Below are positions 25,252-34,625 of a stretch of DNA of 64,000 nucleotides, in pieces. Under the pieces are notes generated by a model. It did not search any database and had not been told where the DNA came from. It saw nothing but the letters and a program-made list of their open reading frames with translations. Positions within the stretch are counted from its first letter, which is position 1; every line of letters starts with the position of its first letter. The stretch spans positions 620,001 to 684,000 of the forward strand of contig NZ_JAESND010000001.1 in NCBI RefSeq assembly GCF_016865585.1, written 5' to 3'. The position numbers were made by a program, and so were the translations under genes. The stretch comes from Jeongeupia naejangsanensis. GTDB taxonomy: Bacteria > Pseudomonadota > Gammaproteobacteria > Burkholderiales > Chitinibacteraceae.

Positions 25252-25689
25252 TTACTGCTGCCAGGAACCGATGTCGGCGTCGTAGCCCTCGCCGCCTTGG
25301 GCAGCATCGGCGCCGTAGCTCATCACATCGATTTCGCCGTGCAGCCCCGGATTCAGGTAGAGGTAATCGCCGCCCCACGGGTCTTTCGGCAGCTTTTCGA
25401 GGTAACCACCGGTCTTCCAGTTCATCGGCACCGGCGGCACACCCGGCTTTTCGGTCAGCGCCTTCAGCCCCTGCTCGGTGGTCGGATAGCGGCCGTTGTC
25501 GAGCTTGTAGAGCTTGAGCGCCTGCACCACGCTGCGGATGTCCTGCTTGGCGGCCACGACGCGCGCCTCGTTCGGCCGGTCCATGATCTTGGGCACGATC
25601 AGCGCACCGAGAATTGCCAGAATCGTAATGACAACAAGGATTTCGATCAGGGTAAAACCGCGCTGAACCGCGCTCCGGGCTTGCATCAT
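25252..25689 (-). CDS. gspG: Type II secretion major pseudopilin GspG
   Basis: 145 residues, the usual size. Cleavage is expected at G11|[16 protein letters not shown] with Glu at +5. The mature domain has the calcium-loop pattern of GspG ([21 protein letters not shown] and a C-terminal [11 protein letters not shown]). It polymerises to form the pseudopilus that pushes folded proteins through the outer-membrane secretin. GGAG lies 5 bases before the ATG at 25689. Confidence 0.95.
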   Translation of the reverse strand: MMQARSAVQRGFTLIEILVVITILAILGALIVPKIMDRPNEARVVAAKQDIRSVVQALKLYKLDNGRYPTTEQGLKALTEKPGVPPVPMNWKTGGYLEKLPKDPWGGDYLYLNPGLHGEIDVMSYGADAAQGGEGYDADIGSWQQ

Positions 25690-25728
25690 CTCTACTCCGT
25701 TTTTATTGGGTATGGCTTTGAATCCGGC

Positions 25729-26928
25729 TTACTTGACCAACTGGTTCATCTCGAACACCGGCAACAGGATTGCCAGCACGATCAGCAGCACGACACCGCC
25801 CATCAGCAGCACCATGACCGGACCAAGCAGGCTGGTGAAGGTGGCAACGCGATTCTCCAGCTCCTGGCTTTGCTGCTGCGCCGCCTTGTCGAGCATGTGC
25901 TCAAGCCGGCCGGTAGCTTCGCCGCTGCCGATCAGATGGATCAGCACCGGCGGAAACAGCTTCGATTCGGCCAGCGCACGCGACAGCGTCATCCCCTCGC
26001 GGACCTGCGCGGCGGCAGTCTGTACGGCATCGCGCAACGGCAGACTCCCGATCACGCCCGCTGCGGCGTTCATTGCCCTGAGCAGCGGCACACCGCTGCC
26101 GACGAGGATGGCCAGCGTCGAGGCCAGTCTGGCGGTGTTGCCGGCGCGCTCGAAGCGGCCGAACAGCGGCAGCCGCAGCACCCACAGATCAAATGCGCGC
26201 CGGACGCCGGGCTGTTTCAATGCACGCCAGACACCCAGTCCAGCGAGTACCAGCACCACCAGCAGCACCGCGCCCCAATCGCGCACCAGCGCGCTGACCC
26301 ACAGCAGCGCCCGGGTCAGGAAAGGCAGGGTCTGTTTGGCACTCTGGAATACCGTCACCATCTGCGGCACCACCCATGTCAGCAGGCCGATGATGACCAG
26401 CGCCGACACGACCATCACCACCAACGGATAGATGAACGCCAGCATCACTTTCGACGCCAGCGCGGCGCGGCTTTCGAGATAGTCGGCCAGCCGCTGCATC
26501 ACCGCTGCCGCCTTGCCGGATTCCTCGCCAGCGGCGACGATGGTCCGGTACAGCTCGGGAAATGCAGCCGGATGGCTGGCCAGCGCCTGTGACAGTGACA
26601 CGCCGGCGAGGATTTCACTGCGGATGGCGGCAACCAGCGTCTTTTCACGCTCGCCGTCGCTCTGCTCCCCGAGCACTACCAGCGCCTCGTCGATGGTCAA
26701 TCCAGCGTCGAGCAGTGTCGACAATTGCCGGGTCAGTAGCGCCAGTCGCGCGGTGCCAAGACCACGCGGGCGTCGGCCCGCCCCGGGCATCGCCCCCTCG
26801 TGCAACTCGCTCACCCACAGGCCGCGCTCCCGCAGCTGCATCCGCACACTGCGGGCGTTGTCGGCCTCGATGCCACCGCGGACTTCCTTGCCGTCGGCAT
26901 CGACCGCGCGGTAACGGAATGCGCTCAC
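25729..26928 (-). CDS. gspF: Type II secretion inner-membrane platform protein GspF
   Basis: About 399 residues. Two repeated cytoplasmic GspF domains (about 70-195 and 270-395) are separated by transmembrane helices, with a third helix at the C-terminus; the start FRYRAVDADGKEVRGGIEA is the family's N-terminal signature. It anchors the GspE ATPase to the membrane. The start is GTG at 26928, which overlaps the stop of the upstream small membrane-protein gene by 4 bases (GTGA). No gspE, gspL, gspM, gspC or gspD lies in this window. Confidence 0.94.
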   Translation of the reverse strand: MSAFRYRAVDADGKEVRGGIEADNARSVRMQLRERGLWVSELHEGAMPGAGRRPRGLGTARLALLTRQLSTLLDAGLTIDEALVVLGEQSDGEREKTLVAAIRSEILAGVSLSQALASHPAAFPELYRTIVAAGEESGKAAAVMQRLADYLESRAALASKVMLAFIYPLVVMVVSALVIIGLLTWVVPQMVTVFQSAKQTLPFLTRALLWVSALVRDWGAVLLVVLVLAGLGVWRALKQPGVRRAFDLWVLRLPLFGRFERAGNTARLASTLAILVGSGVPLLRAMNAAAGVIGSLPLRDAVQTAAAQVREGMTLSRALAESKLFPPVLIHLIGSGEATGRLEHMLDKAAQQQSQELENRVATFTSLLGPVMVLLMGGVVLLIVLAILLPVFEMNQLVK

Positions 26929-27464
26929 GTCGCCGCCGCCTCGGCGGGAATCCAGCCGAAGATCGTCGCCATTTGCACCGCCAGGCCGTACTGCAGCAAG
27001 GCCAGCGGCAGGTAGGCAAGCAGGCCGGCAACAATCTGTCCCGTCCGGTGCGCCGTCGCGACCGCAACGGCACGAACGAGCACGACGAGGCCGTACAGCG
27101 TCAGCACGACCGTAGCGATCAGTTCGGCGTCGCCGTCGAGCAGCGCCGCCAGCGGCTGCAGCAATTGCGGCGTTGCCGCCAGCACTACCAGTGGGAACAG
27201 GCTGGACTCGAGTGGTTTGCGGTCGAGCAGGCGCAGCCAGCCCATCAGCCACAACGTCGAGACGATGGTGCTGAGCAGATCGAGCGTGACGAAGAACGCC
27301 ACTTTGGCCAGCAGCGGCGCATCAAAATCATGGGCACCGAGCGCGGCAGCCGTCGACAGCAAGGCCAGCCACGCCAGCGGCTGCCACACCGGATAACGGT
27401 AATGTGCCAGCGGCTCGACCCGAAGCCGGACGAGGCCGATGGCATCACGCAACAAGGCTTGCAC
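26925..27464 (-). CDS. Yip1-like polytopic membrane protein
   Basis: 179 residues with about five hydrophobic helices. The opening DAIGLVRLRVEPLAHYRYPV and helices spaced as in Yip1-type bacterial proteins suggest this family; function unknown. The start is GTG at 27464, 6 bases after the purU stop, with a weak ribosome-binding site, and its stop overlaps the gspF start by 4 bases. The tight coupling to gspF suggests a role in, or co-expression with, the secretion machinery, but this is inference. Confidence 0.75.
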   Translation of the reverse strand: MQALLRDAIGLVRLRVEPLAHYRYPVWQPLAWLALLSTAAALGAHDFDAPLLAKVAFFVTLDLLSTIVSTLWLMGWLRLLDRKPLESSLFPLVVLAATPQLLQPLAALLDGDAELIATVVLTLYGLVVLVRAVAVATAHRTGQIVAGLLAYLPLALLQYGLAVQMATIFGWIPAEAAAT

Positions 27465-27470
27465 GGCGGA

Positions 27471-28322
27471 TCAGGCGAAAATCACGGTCTTGTTCGAGTA
27501 CACCAGCACACGGTGCTCGAGATGCCACTTCACCGCCCGCGCCAGCACCATCTTCTCGAGATCGCGGCCCTTGCGGATCAGCTCCTCGACGTCGTCACGA
27601 TGCGAAATGCGGATCACGTCCTGCTCGATGATCGGACCGTCGTCGAGGATTTCGGTCACATAGTGGCTGGTCGCGCCGATCAGCTTCACGCCGCGCGCAA
27701 ACGCACGGTGATACGGCTTGGCGCCGTCGAATGCCGGCAGGAAGCTGTGGTGGATGTTGATGACGCGCTGCGGATAGGCCGCGGTGAACTGGTGCGACAG
27801 CACCTGCATGTAACGGGCCAGTACGATCAGGTCGATGCCGTGGGCTTCGAGCAGCGCCTTCTGCGCCGCCTCGGCCTCGGCCTTGTTGTCCTTGCCGACC
27901 GGAATCACGTGATAGGCGATGCCGTAAAACTCGGCCAGCGCGCGGCAGTCTTCGTGATTGGAGATGATCAGCGGAATGTCGCAGTGCAGCTCGCCGCTCT
28001 TGTGGCGGTACAGCAGATCGACGAGGCAGTGGTCGTACTTGGAGACGAAGATCGCCATCTTCGGCCGTTCGGCCGACAGTGCGACGGTCCACTGCATCTG
28101 GAAGCGGTCGGCGATCGGCTGGAAGGCCGGCGTGAACGCGTCCATGTCGAGCGTGAAATCGGTCAGATCCCACTCGACACGCATCAGGAACAGGTTTTCC
28201 GAGTTGTCCTGGTGCTGGTCGACGTGAACGATGTTGGCGTTGTACGTGTACAGAAAATTGGCGATCGCGGCAGACAGGCCTTTGCGGTCCGGGCAGCTGA
28301 TCAGCAAAGTGGCGGTATTCAT
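27471..28322 (-). CDS. purU: Formyltetrahydrofolate deformylase
   Basis: 283 residues. It hydrolyses 10-formyl-THF to formate and THF; in cells with PurT the formate can feed purine synthesis, and purT is encoded at 33303-34505. An N-terminal ACT domain (about 6-80) precedes the formyltransferase-like domain with the catalytic NIHHSFLPAF block and SHYVTEILDDGPI (catalytic Asp). It leads a tight minus-strand series: a Yip1-like gene 6 bases downstream, then gspFGHIJK. Whether purU shares their promoter is not shown by sequence alone. Confidence 0.95.
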   Translation of the reverse strand: MNTATLLISCPDRKGLSAAIANFLYTYNANIVHVDQHQDNSENLFLMRVEWDLTDFTLDMDAFTPAFQPIADRFQMQWTVALSAERPKMAIFVSKYDHCLVDLLYRHKSGELHCDIPLIISNHEDCRALAEFYGIAYHVIPVGKDNKAEAEAAQKALLEAHGIDLIVLARYMQVLSHQFTAAYPQRVINIHHSFLPAFDGAKPYHRAFARGVKLIGATSHYVTEILDDGPIIEQDVIRISHRDDVEELIRKGRDLEKMVLARAVKWHLEHRVLVYSNKTVIFA

Positions 28323-28434
28323 GAAGATTCCGGTATAGAAAGCTGCAGCCGATTCTAGCAGCTCGCTTTCGCACTGGGCAGAAACGCTGAGGGCGCAAGG
28401 CTAACGGCAGACGATGTCAGTACTGTGACAACCA

Positions 28435-28785
28435 TCAGGCAACCAGTTGCCTGCGTCGCCGGTGGCTGTCGACCAGCAGCATCGCTTCAATGAACAAGCC
28501 CTGAAACGGCTGGCTGTAGCCGTGTTCGGGCAGCTCGCTCTCCCAGCGGTGGCCACCGCGCTCCGCCGGGTCGATGACAAACCGCAGCGGATAGCCGAAC
28601 ATGGCGGCATAGATTGCGGCACCGACCCCCGCCGTGCGCGCCGGATTGAATCGGCGCCCGCCGGCACCAGCGAATTCGTGATCGATCGCGCGAAACACAA
28701 CCGCCATTGTCTGCGCCGGCGTCAATCCGTCGAGCATGGCCATCTTCGCCGCCGAGATCAGAATTTCTTCTGGAATCAGTACCAT
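28435..28785 (-). CDS. Hypothetical protein, about 116 residues
   Basis: About 116 residues, not recognised. ATG at 28785 has GGGG about 8 bases upstream; a GTG at 28803 is in frame. The N-terminus reads MVLIPEEILISAAKMAMLDG, followed by a basic, Pro/Arg-rich middle (GGRRFNPARTAGVGAAIYAA) and an Arg-rich end ([10 protein letters not shown]). No signal peptide. Divergent from trmL (start 28880), with about 95 bases between. Base composition is that of the core genome. Confidence 0.5.
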   Translation of the reverse strand: MVLIPEEILISAAKMAMLDGLTPAQTMAVVFRAIDHEFAGAGGRRFNPARTAGVGAAIYAAMFGYPLRFVIDPAERGGHRWESELPEHGYSQPFQGLFIEAMLLVDSHRRRRQLVA

Positions 28786-28879
28786 AGGGATGCACCCCGA
28801 CACATGATGTGCTGCTGCAGCATAGGCACAAGAACTTACTCACTGCGTCAACAATCACCCACCATTTATCGGTTTCTCC

Positions 28880-29344
28880 ATGTTCGACATCGTCCTTTTC
28901 CAGCCGGAAATTCCGCCCAACACCGGCAACGTCATCCGTCTGGCCGCCAATACCGGCTGTACGCTGCATCTTGTCAAACCCCTCGGATTTGAGCTCGACG
29001 ACAGCAAACTCAAGCGCGCCGGACTCGACTACCACGAGTACGCCGAACTGCGCGTACACGACGACTGGGATGCGCTGCTTGCCGCCCTGCCCGACCGGCG
29101 CTTTTTTGCAATGACCACCAAGGGCAGCAGCCGTTTCGACGCACTGGCCTTCCAGCCCGGCGATGTCTTCGTCTTCGGCCCGGAAACGCGTGGCCTGCCG
29201 GATGATGTTCTGGTGCGTTTCCCGCCCGAGCAACGCATCCGGCTACCGATGCGCGCGGGCCAGCGCAGTCTCAACTTGTCAAACGCGGTTGCGGTGACGA
29301 TATTCGAAGCTTGGCGACAACACGGCTACGCCGAAGGCTCCTGA
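28880..29344 (+). CDS. trmL: tRNA (cytidine/uridine-34-2'-O)-methyltransferase
   Basis: 154 residues, the standard size. A SPOUT-class enzyme that methylates the wobble position of tRNA-Leu. The SAM-binding knot shows FGPETRGLPDDVL and IRLPMRAGQRSLNLSNAVAV, and the N-terminal FQPEIPPNTGNVIRLAANTG is a family signature. The stop codon shares one base with the ATG of the following ParB-like gene, so the two are probably translated together. Confidence 0.95.
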   Translation: MFDIVLFQPEIPPNTGNVIRLAANTGCTLHLVKPLGFELDDSKLKRAGLDYHEYAELRVHDDWDALLAALPDRRFFAMTTKGSSRFDALAFQPGDVFVFGPETRGLPDDVLVRFPPEQRIRLPMRAGQRSLNLSNAVAVTIFEAWRQHGYAEGS

Positions 29345-30027
29345 TGCGGATTTGCTTGCTTGCCCTGCTGCTCGCCAGCCCCTTCGCACATTCCGCACCG
29401 TGCACGACACAAACGCCGGTCGGCAGCGATTGCCAACTGTCGTTGAGCGCATTGCGACCGACGCAGGCCAACGTCGGAAAAATGCAGGTCGACGACGAAG
29501 CAGGCAAGCTCGCCGGCAAAACAGCGGCGCAACTCGATGCCTACGAGCGCAAGAAGCAGATTCCGGTCGTACTTTCCCCCGACGGCGATTTCTATCTGAC
29601 CGACCGCCACCACCTGGCCAGCGCGCTACTGAAGATCGGCCAGACACAGGCAACGGTCAGGGTGATCGGCAAGATCGACAGCGACTTCTGGCCAAAAATG
29701 GTGACTAGTCACTGGACCTGGCTGTACGACGCACGCGGCCAGGCCATTCAGCCTGCTCAACTGCCGGCCTCGCTGGCAGCGCTCGGCGACGACCCCTACC
29801 GCAGCCTGGCCGGCTACGCCCAGGATGCCGGCGCCTACGACAAGGCCAAGCGCGCCTACTTTGTCGAGTTCGCCTGGGCACGCTATTTCGGCGAACGGAT
29901 GGACTGGCGCGCCATCGACCGCACCACCCTCCCCGCTGCGCTGAAACAGGCGCAGCAGCTGGCCTGCGAACCGGCAGCCAGTGCTTTGCCCGGCTACCGC
30001 AAGGATTGCCCCGCCGGCGCACGCTAG
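29344..30027 (+). CDS. Secreted ParB-like (ParBc_2 type) protein
   Basis: 227 residues. A signal peptide (MRICLLALLLASPFAHSAPC) shows export. The mature part has the pattern of the ParBc_2 putative nuclease family: an N-terminal ALRPTQANVGKMQVDDE, PVVLSPDGDFYLTDRHHLAS, and a C-terminal helical domain with Trp-rich segment. The ParB/Srx fold is usually a nucleotide-binding or nuclease domain, but no activity is known for this exported group. Its ATG overlaps the trmL stop by one base. The periplasmic location makes DNA partitioning impossible, so the name should not be read as function. Confidence 0.75.
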   Translation: MRICLLALLLASPFAHSAPCTTQTPVGSDCQLSLSALRPTQANVGKMQVDDEAGKLAGKTAAQLDAYERKKQIPVVLSPDGDFYLTDRHHLASALLKIGQTQATVRVIGKIDSDFWPKMVTSHWTWLYDARGQAIQPAQLPASLAALGDDPYRSLAGYAQDAGAYDKAKRAYFVEFAWARYFGERMDWRAIDRTTLPAALKQAQQLACEPAASALPGYRKDCPAGAR

Positions 30028-30149
30028 CGGCAACCGGCTATGCGGCACGGTGGCGCAAACACTGCATTCCGACCCAAAACCTGACGCGATCATGACGCAA
30101 GTCATTCGGAGCAGATAGAGTAGCCACACCCTACCGCTCGATCCGCACG

Positions 30150-31439
30150 ATGACGCCCGCCCGTACGTACCGCAAGCCCTCAGCCATTACGCCTTACTGG
30201 GAATGCTTCCCGCAGTTTTTCGCCTATCCGTTCCGGCTGGAGGCGCTGCTGCCGCTGGCAGGTTTCGCATTCGTCTTCGTCGCTTTGACATGGTTTACCG
30301 GGGACGGCCTGCCCGGCGCGCTCGCGATGCTGCTGATCGCGGTGTTTTTCCTGCGTTTTGCGTTTTCGGTTCTGGAGCGCACTGCACTCGGTCATATCGG
30401 TGAAACACCACTGGCATTCGAGCACGACGATGCGCACAAATGGCGCCCGTACAAGCACTTTGTCGCGCTCGTTCTGGCCGGCGCACTCGTCGGCCTGACC
30501 GCGGCCATGCTCGGACCGCTCGCCGCCGAGCTGCTCTCGCTGGTACTGATGCTGGTCTGGCCGGCCAGCATCATGCAACTCGCACTGAGCGACAGCCTGA
30601 TCGAATCGGTCTCGCCCAATCTGCTGTGGAGCCTGATCCGCGACATCGGCCTTCCCTATCTGGGTTTGTGGGCCTGCCTGTCCATGCTCGGCATCGGCAT
30701 ATCGGCAGCAATTCACTATCTGCCTGTCTGGTTCGACAACGGGCTGCTGGTCGCACTCGGTATCGGTTTTGTCTACATGTACTTCACGCTGGTGATGTAC
30801 CGGCTGATGGGCTACGTGCTGTACCAGTATCACGACGCCATCGGCCTCGCCGTGCATGGCATGGAGACCGCACCGGCAACGCCGCAACAGCAGGCGATTG
30901 ACGAGGCAGGCGCCTTACTCGGCAGCGGCGACACCGACGCGGCGCTGGCAACCCTGCGCGCAGCATTGCGAGCACACCCGGGCGAGCTGAATCTGCATGA
31001 TCGCAACCTGAAGCTGCTGATTGCCGCAAACGCGCCGGACGAACCATTGCGTGATGCGGCAGCCCGCTACCTCGACGCGCTGCAGCAGGCGGGCAAACGG
31101 GGCCAGGCACTGAATGTGGTCGAATCGGTCAGGCGACGGTTGCCCGAATTCCAGCCAGGTAACGGGCAGTTGGCGGTGCAACTGGCGCAGCTGGCGTACG
31201 AACAACGCAAACCGGCACTGGCCATCAGCCTGCTGCGCGGTTTCGAAAAACGCTACCCTGGCAACGCCGACATTGCGACGGCGATGCTGCTCGGCGCGCG
31301 ACTGCTGTGCGAGCACCGCAACGATGACACCCAAGCCAGCAAGCTGCTGCAGGCACTGATCGCGCGTTTTCCGCAACACCCCGCTCGCGCAGAAGCGGAA
31401 CGGCTACTGCTGACGATCACCCGACTGGCGACTCAGTGA
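30150..31439 (+). CDS. Polytopic membrane protein with C-terminal TPR-like repeats
   Basis: 429 residues. About six hydrophobic helices fill the first 240 residues (for example GFAFVFVALTWFTG, LLSLVLMLVWPASIM, GLLVALGIGFVYMY), followed by an alpha-helical region (about 250-429) of TPR-like pairs (GDTDAALATLRAALRAHPGE, QRKPALAISLLRGFEKRYPG). Function unknown. It ends 2 bases before the convergent rhomboid gene, which also has a TPR-like tail. Such a shape could serve as a membrane docking platform. Confidence 0.75.
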   Translation: MTPARTYRKPSAITPYWECFPQFFAYPFRLEALLPLAGFAFVFVALTWFTGDGLPGALAMLLIAVFFLRFAFSVLERTALGHIGETPLAFEHDDAHKWRPYKHFVALVLAGALVGLTAAMLGPLAAELLSLVLMLVWPASIMQLALSDSLIESVSPNLLWSLIRDIGLPYLGLWACLSMLGIGISAAIHYLPVWFDNGLLVALGIGFVYMYFTLVMYRLMGYVLYQYHDAIGLAVHGMETAPATPQQQAIDEAGALLGSGDTDAALATLRAALRAHPGELNLHDRNLKLLIAANAPDEPLRDAAARYLDALQQAGKRGQALNVVESVRRRLPEFQPGNGQLAVQLAQLAYEQRKPALAISLLRGFEKRYPGNADIATAMLLGARLLCEHRNDDTQASKLLQALIARFPQHPARAEAERLLLTITRLATQ

Positions 31440-31441
31440 AG

Positions 31442-32890
31442 CTACAGCCTTGCCTCGGCGGCATCCGGATAATGCTGCACCAGCAACCGTCGGCAAGCAT
31501 CGGCCCGGCCGATGTCGCCTTTCTGCCTGAACAGCTTTGCAGCTCTGAAAAGCAGAGCCGGTAGCGCAGGCTGATCCGGCATACGCTGTACCAGCATCCG
31601 CAACAAACGGTCGGCACTGTCGGCGTCGCCGTCGTCAAGCCACCCGGCGGCCAGCTTCAACCATTGCGACACCGATAACTTGGGCAAGGTCGAACACTGC
31701 GCCAGCGCGGCTTGCCAGGCTTCGGATGCCATGGCGCGCAACGCGGGCGCTGTCGGAGCCAGTTCGAGCACGCGCAGTCCCGCCTGTTGTCGCAAAACCG
31801 GATCGGCCTGCAGCTTGGCAGCGCGATAGAAGGCGGACGCAAGCGCGACGTCGTCGGGACGGCGCACCGTCAGCTTTGCGTACATGGCGGCAGCCTTGTC
31901 GAACTGCAGATCCGCAGCCCAGCGCTCCGCCTCCCGCACTTGATCCGCATCCTGCGTGGCAACGTCAGCGGATTCGATCCGTGCAGCTGAACGCCCTTTG
32001 CGCCGGAAGCGGTACGCCGCAGCCAGCATTGCGCCGGTGAGCAGGCCGGCGAAGTGCGCCATGTAGTTGACGTGGCTTTCGGGTGAACTCAAGCGCATCC
32101 ACAACTCGGTCAGCAGCCAGACCGGCAGCACGATCAGCGCCGGTGCTTTCAGCGTACTGAAGTAGACGACGATCCAGTAGAAGAAGCGGATTTTGCGCAT
32201 GCCGTAGAGCACGACGAACATTGCCATCACCCCGGCAATGGCACCGGAAGCACCGAGCGACACCGAATAGCGCGGCGCGCCGGCGATCAGGTCGGGAATG
32301 GCCGCACCCAAGCCTGCAATCAGATAGAACAGCAGGAAGACACCCCCACCGAGCGCCGCCTCGACGGTGTAGCCGACGATGAACAGGATCGCCATATTGC
32401 CAAGCAGATGGTCGACACTGCCGTGCATGAACATGTGCATGAAGGTCGTCAGCGGCGTCGGGGCTGCCGGCCGCAACGCGAAGCGATCGGTAAATACCTG
32501 CCGGTACAGCCGGTCGAACTCGGCCCGGCCGGCGCGCCAGCCGGTGTACTCGGGCATGGCCGGACTGATCACCTGATCCGCACCCAGCCGCTGCAGGAAA
32601 TCCGGATCCCCCTGCAAGGCCATCAGCGCAAGCGGCGAGTTGCCGTCGTGATCGGCACGCAGCTCGGCCAGCAATTTGTCCTCGCCACGCCGTTCCAGAT
32701 CGGCGAGATAGCGCGGCAGTTCGATTTCGGCGAGCCCGGCTTCCTGATAGTGAGCGAACGCACGCGCACGGCGCGCATCGTCATGGTACTGGCCGCCGAA
32801 ATAGATCAGACAGCACGCGACAATCAGCAACAGCGTCACCCATGGCGGGCGGCGCCAGTCGGGTTGCGCCGGCAAGGGCAGAATCAGCAT
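31442..32890 (-). CDS. Rhomboid intramembrane serine protease with C-terminal TPR-like tail
   Basis: About 482 residues. The catalytic serine is in GASGAIAG (near residue 215); the family's conserved HxxxN is HLLGN (near 163) and the catalytic histidine is in AHFAG (near 277). About six to seven hydrophobic segments form the protease; the final 170 residues are helical repeats (QADPVLRQQAGLRVLELAPT, GWLDDGDADSADRLLRMLVQ). A soluble N-terminal extension sits in the first loop (about 45-140). GGAGAGACGG precedes the ATG at 32890. Substrates unknown. Confidence 0.88.
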   Translation of the reverse strand: MLILPLPAQPDWRRPPWVTLLLIVACCLIYFGGQYHDDARRARAFAHYQEAGLAEIELPRYLADLERRGEDKLLAELRADHDGNSPLALMALQGDPDFLQRLGADQVISPAMPEYTGWRAGRAEFDRLYRQVFTDRFALRPAAPTPLTTFMHMFMHGSVDHLLGNMAILFIVGYTVEAALGGGVFLLFYLIAGLGAAIPDLIAGAPRYSVSLGASGAIAGVMAMFVVLYGMRKIRFFYWIVVYFSTLKAPALIVLPVWLLTELWMRLSSPESHVNYMAHFAGLLTGAMLAAAYRFRRKGRSAARIESADVATQDADQVREAERWAADLQFDKAAAMYAKLTVRRPDDVALASAFYRAAKLQADPVLRQQAGLRVLELAPTAPALRAMASEAWQAALAQCSTLPKLSVSQWLKLAAGWLDDGDADSADRLLRMLVQRMPDQPALPALLFRAAKLFRQKGDIGRADACRRLLVQHYPDAAEARL

Positions 32891-32913
32891 CCGTCTCTCC
32901 CGGCGCGGGCCGA

Positions 32914-33306
32914 TCAGCCCTGATTGCGCATGAAATCGGCGGTCTTGTAGAACGCCTCTTCGAGGTGCTCGCGCAAGGCCGCGTCCATCGGCGTCTGCTC
33001 CATCGCCTGAAACATGCACAGCAGCCACTGGTCACGTTCGGACTCGCCGATCGCAAACGGCATGTGCCGGCCACGCAGTCGCGGATGACCGTACTTCTCG
33101 ATGAAGCGTTGCGGCCCTCCAAGCCAGCCCGACAGGAAGTCGAAGAACTTGTCGCGGATCAGCGCGGTATCCGGTGCATGCATTGCGTGGATGCCGGCCG
33201 CGCGCGGATCGGTCGCCATGATGTCGTAGAAGCGGTCGACCAGCTGGCGCAGCACGACGTCACCACCGAGCAGCTGGTAAGGCGTCATTTCCTGGAGTTC
33301 GCTCAT
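32914..33306 (-). CDS. Group II truncated haemoglobin
   Basis: 130 residues. Key residues of a group II truncated haemoglobin are present: TyrB10 (Y27), proximal HisF8 (H81) in GRHMPFAIG and TrpG8 (W94) in DQWLLCM. These small globins bind oxygen or nitric oxide and may detoxify NO or support redox reactions; the role here is unknown. Its ATG overlaps the purT stop (ATGA), so it is translationally coupled to purT on the minus strand. The rhomboid gene follows 23 bases downstream. Confidence 0.93.
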   Translation of the reverse strand: MSELQEMTPYQLLGGDVVLRQLVDRFYDIMATDPRAAGIHAMHAPDTALIRDKFFDFLSGWLGGPQRFIEKYGHPRLRGRHMPFAIGESERDQWLLCMFQAMEQTPMDAALREHLEEAFYKTADFMRNQG

Positions 33307-34505
33307 GCCTGCACCTTGACCGGTCGGACACAAGCAGCGGCCTGTTTGGCGCGTTCGCGCGCAGTGTCGATATCGGTTGCGGAGGCCACCGCCACGCCCA
33401 TGCGGCGGCGCGCAAATGCTTCCGGCTTGCCGAAGAGGCGCAGGTCAGCGCCCGGCACAGCCAAGGCATCGGCAACACCGTCGAAGGCGATGCCGGTCTC
33501 GTCCATTGCGCCGTAAATCACCGCACTCGCCGCCGGCTCGCGCAGGCTGGCGTCGACGGGCAGCTTGAGGATGGCGCGGGCATGCAGTTCGAACTCGGAA
33601 AAACGCTGGCTCGCCAGCGTCACCAGACCGGTGTCGTGCGGGCGCGGGCTCACTTCGGAGAACCACACCGTATCTCCCTTGACGAACAGCTCGACGCCGA
33701 ACAGGCCGCGGCCACCGAGATTGTCGGTGACGGCCTTGGCGATCTCGCGCGAACGTTCGAGCGCGACCGGGCTCATCGGCTGTGGCTGCCAGCTCTCGAC
33801 GTAATCGCCCTTGACCTGCACGTGGCCGATCGGCGCGCAGAACTGCGTTTCGACCTCGTCCGAAGCGCCGACCGCGCGCACCGTCAGCAGGGTAATCTCG
33901 TAATCGAAATCGATGAAACCTTCGACGATCACCTTGCCGGCGTCGACGCGACCGCCGCTGGCTGCGTAATCCCAGGCCACACGCAGATCTTCCGGCCCCT
34001 TGAGCGTCGACTGGCCCTTGCCCGACGACGACATTACCGGTTTGACGAGACACGGATAGCCGATCTCGCCGACCGCCGCAGCCATCTCGTCGAAACTCGC
34101 GGCAAAGCGGTACGGCGACGTCGGCAGGCCGAGTGTTTCAGCCGCAAGGCGGCGGATGCCCTCGCGGTTCATCGTCAGGTTGGCCGCGCGCGCGGTCGGA
34201 ATCACCTCGGCCAGTCTGTCAGCCTCGATCCGCAGCAGTTCGTCGGTGGCAATCGCCTCGATTTCAGGCACGATCAGATGGGGCCGTTCGGCTTCGACCA
34301 GCGCCCGCAACGCAGCCGGGTCGGCCATGTTGATCACGTGGCTGCGATGCGCGACCTGCATGCCCGGCGCGTTCGGGTAGCGATCGACGCCGATCACTTC
34401 AACGCCGAGGCGCTGCAGCGCAATGATGACTTCCTTTCCGAGCTCGCCGCAGCCGAGCAGCATGACTCTGGTGGCCGATGCAGACAATGGGGTACCCAGA
34501 CGCAT
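33303..34505 (-). CDS. purT: Phosphoribosylglycinamide formyltransferase 2 (formate-dependent)
   Basis: 400 residues. It uses formate and ATP to formylate GAR in purine synthesis. The ATP-grasp domains are visible ([44 protein letters not shown]), as is the N-terminal [20 protein letters not shown]. It fits with purU (27471-28322), which makes formate from 10-formyl-THF. The ATG at 34505 has AGGA upstream. The truncated haemoglobin gene overlaps its 3' end. Confidence 0.96.
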   Translation of the reverse strand: MRLGTPLSASATRVMLLGCGELGKEVIIALQRLGVEVIGVDRYPNAPGMQVAHRSHVINMADPAALRALVEAERPHLIVPEIEAIATDELLRIEADRLAEVIPTARAANLTMNREGIRRLAAETLGLPTSPYRFAASFDEMAAAVGEIGYPCLVKPVMSSSGKGQSTLKGPEDLRVAWDYAASGGRVDAGKVIVEGFIDFDYEITLLTVRAVGASDEVETQFCAPIGHVQVKGDYVESWQPQPMSPVALERSREIAKAVTDNLGGRGLFGVELFVKGDTVWFSEVSPRPHDTGLVTLASQRFSEFELHARAILKLPVDASLREPAASAVIYGAMDETGIAFDGVADALAVPGADLRLFGKPEAFARRRMGVAVASATDIDTARERAKQAAACVRPVKVQA

Positions 34506-34571
34506 GGATGCATTCCTCGTGTTGAATATCGGGCCGATGGTATCACGCGGCTTTGCCGCCCCAGCCGGCCC

Positions 34572-34607
34572 AAAAAGCAAACAGGCCGGGAAAACCGGCC
34601 TGTTTGC
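34572..34607 (-). terminator. Intrinsic terminator of the DUF3460 gene
   Basis: On the minus strand a 13-bp stem (34577-34589 with 34595-34607), loop of five bases, is followed by a TTTTT run. It lies directly after the DUF3460 stop codon and before the purT start. Confidence 0.9.
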
Positions 34608-34625
34608 AGCATCGACGCGACCGGT

